Position numbers and translations under genes: made by a program. A model generated the notes under the pieces. The model had not been told where the DNA came from and searched no databases. It was given only the letters and a program-made list of their open reading frames with translations. A DNA stretch of 64,000 nucleotides from Agrocybe praecox (taxonomy: Eukaryota; Basidiomycota; Agaricomycetes; Agaricales; Agrocybaceae), in NCBI GenBank assembly GCA_964017145.1, contig OZ024844.1:124001-188000 (forward strand), in the 5' to 3' direction. How positions within the stretch are numbered: position 1 is the first letter of the stretch; each line of letters begins with the position of its first letter. Shown here piece by piece: positions 58,033-64,000 of this stretch.

Positions 58033-61000
58033 TTACTTATATTGAACCGTGAATCCTTTAGTAAGCTCCGCCGCAACCTTAACATCCAACACCCTATTTT
58101 TCGCATCATACGAATAATCGCCCTTCTTCACTGACTTTCCATCATACATGACGGTGGTAGGAGAAGACTTAACATTAAGGAATTGAACACGGGCGACCTT
58201 GACACCAGCCTTGTATCCAAACTTGCCGGAAACGTCCAGGCGGCCTGAGCTGAATGCAAACTTAGCCGATGTAGTCGCCGTCTGCACGATAGAATCTCCG
58301 TCGTCGATATATAGTTCCCCAGTAGCGCGTCCACGGGCATCGGGTGCGATGATGAGTTCAAAGTCGTTTGTGCGCAGTTCCTTGGTCGTCATGGCCGATT
58401 TCTCGCGAATGGGAAGAACGACACCGCTCTTGATATGAAGGGGGATTACAGTCGGGCCAACATCGTTTAATTTCACGAAGGAGCCCTTTCCTTGCACCGG
58501 AGCGAGGGTTCTGAAGTCGTAGAAGATGTCATTGGGGAGGTAGATCGAGACACTAGTTGCATTCTCTTGGGTGACGGGGGAAACGAGAATAGAATCTCCG
58601 TAGAAGAATTGGAGGTCAATTGGAAAGGTCTTAGTGTCTTTGGGGTACTTGTACCACATAGGATGGAGAACGGGTGTGCCATCCTCGTGGGCCTTGTGGA
58701 ATGCGGTATAGATGTAGTCGAGTAGTTGATATCTGAAATCATATTCAGAACAATACATATGATGGTTCTAGTATCCTGGACGTACCGGGTATTAATGGCA
58801 TTTCTAGCAGCCTCAGCAACGGTAGGCCAGACATAGAATTCTTGGCTAATGAAGTCGAGATCGTTGTGCTATTCAAGTCTATTATCAACGAAACGTCCAA
58901 TAAAGAGAAATGGAACGAAATCTTACATTTCTCATGAAGGGGTTGAACGCGCCGAGCATGGACCATCTCGCACACAAGTTCTCAGTAGCATTATTACCTA
59001 TGAATATTTGAACATCTTAGCGTGGTGTTCCCCCTTCAAATAAAAAGAAGAAAACACACCGAATCCACAGACATCACTGCCGACCATGGACACCTGATAC
59101 ACCGAAGCGAATCCAAGCATTCCAGAAATCGAGTTACGGTATAACTCCCAAGTGCTCAAGTTATCACCGAGCCATTTGCCTACTTTGACACCAGCACCAG
59201 CGAACGTCGAGCGAGTGATAATGAAGGGGCGGCGTCCTGGTCTCCGGGCAAGCATCGCATCGTACGTGGCCGTTGACATCATGCTGCCATAAATATTATG
59301 TGTGTCGTACTGCGAGAGTCCGTTGGCTTGAATAACGTCGGTCTGTGGTAAACAAAGTGAGTAAACACCAAGAAATAAAGTGGTGTCGGGGTGTAGCTTA
59401 CAAATGCAGTCTTGTTGGATAGTGAGCCAGCAGCATTATTAATTGCATAGGCGGGGGATAGTAAATCAACAGCGCGCTTGGTTATCGCAGGAGCAGAATT
59501 TCCTAGAATAGCAACATCTGGAGAAGGAGGGGCCGTAAGGCGGGCAGGGGGCAAATTTTGCTGAGTCGCTTGTTCGAAGGGGTTGTCGCATGGATCGACG
59601 CAGAAGCTGGCAGGCTCGTTCATGTCAATCCAAACACCATCGATGTCGAGACCACTTTCAGAACTGTAGAAGCTCTCAAACTCGCCATTCCAGTACCTTT
59701 AATTATGAGATTCTTCTGTTAGGCTCACATTCAAAATGTTTCATTGTTGAAAATGATACGTACTCCGCAATCTTGGGATGGAACCAATCAGGATATACCG
59801 AGACGCCAGGCCAAACTAATCCAAGGCGTGGACTTTTTCCATCTCCCTCCGGATCTTTGAGCCAAACGTCGAGTTCGGTTCCTCTGGTGTAAGCTTCATA
59901 TCCTTCAGTAACGTAGGCCACAGCAGGATCAGTCATAACAACTAAATCGAACAAGATCAGTAAGAAAACAGCGGCCACATGGGTATTCATAAACTGACTG
60001 TATTGCTGGTCATGATCGTGGAGGTACTTGACAATTTCCCTCATCCTATTCAATGGGAAATATTCAGGATCGACGGTAAAGACACGGCGCTTATCCATGT
60101 AGTCTATAAATGGAATATGAGAAGGGAATCCAGTTTGTACAAGCTAAATAAGACACACCGATATCTGTCCACATCGTCTCCAGTGGGATTTTGGCTTCAG
60201 CATATTTGGTAATAACTTCAGCAACGTCAACGTAGTCTATAAATGAAAAATTAGCTACTATTCGTTACTCAAAAAGACAGATAAAAACGTACCCTTATAG
60301 CCGAACCGACACTGATGGAACCCGAATGACCAGTATGGCATCTCGACCGGAGTACCGACGACTTCAGCGTACTGCTGAGCGAGTTGTGTAGGATCTGATT
60401 CACTTCCCGCTAGGAAGTAAAAGTCCAAGATGCCGCCAACAGCATTGTACTCCAGCCCACCGTTCCTCGCGTCGCCGGTCAACTTAATATCCATGCCATT
60501 CGAGTTGACGAGGAAAACACCGTGAGTACCGGTCGTACGATGTTCGAAGTAGACGGGGTGGCTGCCATACAAGTTGGTTCCTGTTGGAATGCCATACGCA
60601 TCGCGATTCCACAAGGTGAGGGTGGTGCCATTCGTAGGGATACGGAAGGTGTGTGTATGTTCGCCTAGACCGTAGATGTTCGGATTTTTGGGGAGGGTAG
60701 TCTTGAGACGGAGGTACTGAGGTTCGAATATGAGAGGGTTTCCGACGGTAGAGAAGAGAACTTCGTCCGTCCTTGCGCGACGAATAGTGAAGGAGAATGG
60801 TGAAGCAGTGTATTCGAAGCGTATGTTGGATTTGCTGGACGAGACGAGGCGTGTATTGTCTGGCCGAGAGAGAACAGAGTCGGGAACCTCATAACGTTCT
60901 GAAGTCGCGTCGGTGATCTTCAAATGGATCCTGTCGGCTTTTGTGAAATTCTTTAGTAAATTTAGTGAGACAAAAATGACAGCAAACGAACCGGTTTCAT

Positions 61001-61241
61001 AGTCGACATCCAACCTGAGCTTTTGAATATCTTCACCAAATATGTTGCATGGTTTCCCGCAGAGAACGAGATTCGCGGTCAAACCATTGCGTCTAGCCTT
61101 GACGTTCGTAGCCTTGTAACCAGGACAAGCCTGTAAGATACTAGGATCGACGTCGGCGGCGTGAACGACGACAGAGGATGCCTGGAGGAGAGCGAGGAGA
61201 ACGAAAGTGCGCAAAGTCAGGATCTTGTTCAATCTGGCCAT
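58033..61241 (-). CDS. GH31 alpha-glucosidase, secreted (copy 2)
   Basis: Paralogue of the gene at 9,574-12,869, with the same domain order and largely the same intron positions. It has a signal segment (about residues 10-28), then [20 protein letters not shown]. Exon 1 ends after DYETG-type sequence with a GTTCGT donor (54-bp intron). GLGEHTHTF and [14 protein letters not shown] follow. The nucleophile motif is WIDMNEPAS (near 59,612-59,640) and the acid/base motif is WLGDN (near 59,158-59,180). The last exon (58758-58033) carries the C-terminal beta domains. The codons for [13 protein letters not shown] are continuous here, whereas copy 1 has two introns around them. Probably extracellular maltose/dextrin hydrolysis. 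Confidence 0.9.
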
Positions 61242-63124
61242 GAGAACGCGAGAGTCGACGAAGAAAAAGAGAGGAGAAAGTGCCTGCCTTATGTATGCGC
61301 ACTAGTTCTCTCTGGTATGTAACTAATTCCAAAAAACTCGAAACACGGACAAGCTTTCGGGCCAGGTGATATGCTCGAGCACATTGGTCATTTTTTCGAA
61401 TTGGACGTTCGTTGGTCTTGGGTAGGTCATTGTGCGATGGTAGGATGTCAGAAGGAACAAGTGCCAAGTTTGAAGTGGAACGCAAAGAGTCAAATTCCAG
61501 ACGGATTCATTTGTTATCCCGGACCAATTACTTACGTCATGTACAAATGTCACAATTCGAAGCTTTACGCTCTTGCAGTGTTCGGCCGTTGCCTCAAATC
61601 ACAGGATCGTGCGATGGTCCAACGGATTCGAATCTTTTACCTACAAAGATTTGCTTAACAGCAGTCTGTTCACGCCGAGTTTCGCCACTGACCGAAGATG
61701 TTCTGAAGCGACCTTAACTGGTTTTCTGACAACAAAGCCGTTAAAACCTGTTAAAGCCGGGCGCGTGTTCTCGCTTGGCAATCTTTGTTCAGGAATCAGT
61801 TACCACAGAATTTCAAACAATCTCCCCACGAGTACATAAAAACCTCTGTAAGAACGTGCGGGGCCCCGGTTCGGATCCACACAATCGCTGAGCCAATTTT
61901 TTTTTACTTCGGGCTTGGAACTTGAAATTAATTTGGGTTAAGCAGCTTAAAGCTCATTTTTTTCTGATTGCTTACCACAGCCTACCACTTGGTCAAACCA
62001 GAAAGCGTCAACGTTTCAAAATTTCAACCCTTGAAGCTTGAAGGCTGTAGTCGAATAATGACCTGCTTCACTCAGGCCTGGGATTGCACCCCGGCTCAAT
62101 TTTTTTTTCAGTCGCGACGCGTTTTGGTGACTGGCTCACGCGCAATGAAGTTAGGCAATGGGCAGACATTCCCCAAATCAACATCGCATCTCACACTCTC
62201 CATTTTCCAACAGAAACGAAAAGATGGTAAAAATGGTCCTCAATTTATTTCTCCAGTTTATTTGATGGCTGTATTAATATAATATAAGCGAAAGTGATCC
62301 GCGTACAACCGAAGACCAGTATTTTTTTTTTTTGAATCCCGTTTATAGTCTGTATCGAGTACACTCATGTAGACTAGTTGATCTTAACGACCTATGTATA
62401 TATATATATGGACCCCAAGCTACAGTCCGACTGGTAGGCCTAGCCTAATTGCGGCGGCGGTCGGGTTTACCCGTCTCGCTTCGTTAGACCAGTACATGGA
62501 GCTCGAAGGTAAGGTTTTTTCTTCCGCATACGGCTACCTTTCGGAATATAATTACTTATAAGGTGTCTTTTTAGACGCATATATGAATCCAAGGATACGC
62601 CAGTAAAAATAAAAGGCCTAGCAGCAATATTAGACAGGAAATTTGCAGTACGGCGCCCACCATACGTTCATTGCTACCCACATGGACTTACAGTCGGCTT
62701 GCCTACGGATCACGTTTCGCTTAATACTCATAAAATAAACTGACTAAATAAAGTGAGAATTGAGGACCACTAAAAACCGTATGAACATAACGAGGCGCCA
62801 ATCTGCGCCAATGAGGCATTGCTCGCGGACGACGCGTCTGACTGTTTCTACGTACCCAAGGAAAACACTGCCGCCGCGCTCCACTTTCACTATAGCTTAA
62901 AGCGTCGGGTAAAAATCAACTATCTCCTTTCAGATAACCCTGGGAAACCAGCGCCCTTGATGAAACGTTCGACAAGTGCTCCAGGCATTGTCAAATCCAA
63001 CTAGCTAGGCGTCTCCGCCCTCACCTTCGCATTGATCTTCTCTCCAGAAGTGCTCGCAGGAGCTTGCTCCATAGCGGTCGCACCCAATATCTATTGAGTT
63101 AAAACTACACGCACTGCACACAAG
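61242..63124. other. Intergenic, about 1.9 kb
   Basis: The left end is the promoter of GH31 copy 2. Runs of T (61,900; 62,100; 62,320) follow short stretches vaguely like tRNA T-arms, but no cloverleaf forms. The frames at 61,371-61,839 overlap each other and are not supported. Confidence 0.45.
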
Positions 63125-64000
63125 ATGTCAACGACAGCCGGGCTTCGCAATGTGACTTTCGACGATCGTGATACAACCAATTTTCAGTATCAGGGCAACT
63201 GGTTTTTGCAGGGCTCTTGGAATGCGAGTAGTGTTGGAGAAAGCGGTACATTGTCGTCAACAAACGATCTCAATGCCAATGTAACTTTTGTGAGTAGTAG
63301 TAGTCTCATACTTCTATCGCTTTCAATAACGTGAGATCATTGAGCAGACGTTTCCGAGTACGTTTACCTGGTTTACAACGCGTCAATAGCTATTGCGGAT
63401 CACTAACTTCTTCATTCTATCGCAGCTCCAGCTGTCGCCTTCTACTACTATGGAATTAAAAGATCTAATGGTGCAACCTACGGTATCTGCATTGACTGCG
63501 ATCCCAACAACCGAGTTTTCCTGCCCATAGACGCTGTTAACGCCACAGACGATGGAAAGAACCCACCAGTCGTCCTCTTTTCATTCCAATTCAAAGGGGC
63601 AGGTGTCCATGAAATCATCCTTAGGAACCAAGCAGACCCTCGTTTTAATAATAACTCCCAGTTAACCCTGGACAGGTTCGATTTGGAGGTCGTTGATCCA
63701 ACAGTTGGATCTGCATCCTCTTCTTCCTCTTCATCGTCCCAAACCTCGTCCTTGTCCTCAACATCAAAAACCAATTCCCCAACGTCCAGTCCCAGTTCGT
63801 CGTCGTCGTCGTCAACCCCAATCGGGGCTATAGTAGGCGGCGTTCTCGGCGGCCTGGCCGTTATAATATTCATCGTTCTCTTACTGTTTTGGTTACGGCT
63901 ACGGCGAAGGAAAGCCGCTCTCGCACAATCAGAAGGACAGACGGACGAAGCATATCCTCACCAACCCTACACTGATTATGCTACATCTGATCCATCGCAC
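63125..64000 (+). CDS. Single-pass membrane protein with Ser-rich stalk (3' end outside the window)
   Basis: Exons 63125-63289, 63348-63357 (10 nt) and 63426 onward join in frame and run off the window. The extracellular part starts TTAGLRNVTFDDRDTTNFQY and has FYYYGIKRSNGATYGICIDC and VHEIILRNQADPRF, the usual lectin-like or jelly-roll ectodomain of this Agaricomycete family. A Ser/Thr-rich stalk follows, then a hydrophobic segment (GAIVGGVLGGLAVIIFIVLL) and an Arg-rich cytoplasmic start (RLRRRKA). No cleaved signal peptide is obvious. Likely a cell-surface protein; its ligand is unknown. Confidence 0.75.

Noticed and set aside
61840..62110. B-box-like sequences followed by T-runs, suggestive of tRNA genes or a SINE
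   Set aside because: The T-arm stems do not pair and no acceptor or anticodon arms can be drawn; only short similarity between the two sites.

Overview
Eukaryotic, fungal DNA, most likely from a mushroom-forming basidiomycete (Agaricomycete). Protein genes are split by many 45-60 bp GT-AG introns. The gene families also fit: a large Agaricomycete-type seven-transmembrane family, NACHT/NLR-like fragments, BTB proteins, a Ser-rich single-pass membrane protein, and secreted or intracellular glycoside hydrolases. All exon boundaries were placed by eye from reading frame, splice consensus and family similarity; no search or alignment program was run.

Layout. 0.2-12.9 kb is conventional: a QTRT2-type queuine tRNA-ribosyltransferase subunit (-), a two-exon gene of unknown function (+), an intron-containing tRNA-Pro (-), an intracellular GH3 beta-glucosidase (+) and, convergent with it, a secreted GH31 alpha-glucosidase (-). 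13.3-57.4 kb is an accessory block. It starts with three seven-transmembrane genes (-) interrupted by a decayed NLR-like fragment. Then come three related, partly rearranged segmental copies built around a Ser/Pro-rich gene, with an intact NLR-like gene (30.5-32.2 kb). A 6.73-kb DNA transposon follows (33,818-40,545). The parent Ser/Pro-rich gene, a stop-split gene, a 6-kb gene-poor stretch, a fourth seven-transmembrane gene (+), a pseudogene relic and an unknown three-exon gene complete the block. 58.0-61.2 kb holds a second GH31 alpha-glucosidase (-), a close paralogue of the first. The window ends inside a Ser-rich single-pass membrane protein gene (+).

Two things stand out. First, the transposon looks complete. 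It has about 300-bp terminal inverted repeats filled with a recurring TTGGTGGATAAT unit, a 7-bp target duplication (GCCTGCC), an intact five-exon DDE integrase-type transposase and a five-exon companion gene of unknown function. It also carries a BTB-domain gene transcribed divergently from the transposase. A paralogous segment at 24.3 kb preserves what looks like the unoccupied site. Second, a short C-terminal module (core D-Y-G-x-x-W-T-R-R-A-x-S) recurs at six places on otherwise unrelated protein bodies, including the NLR-like pair. This suggests exon shuffling or a shared signalling tail.

The GH3 and GH31 enzymes would act in glucan and maltodextrin breakdown. The two GH31 paralogues, in the same orientation 45 kb apart, suggest a local duplication since filled by receptor-like genes, NLR-like genes and transposons.
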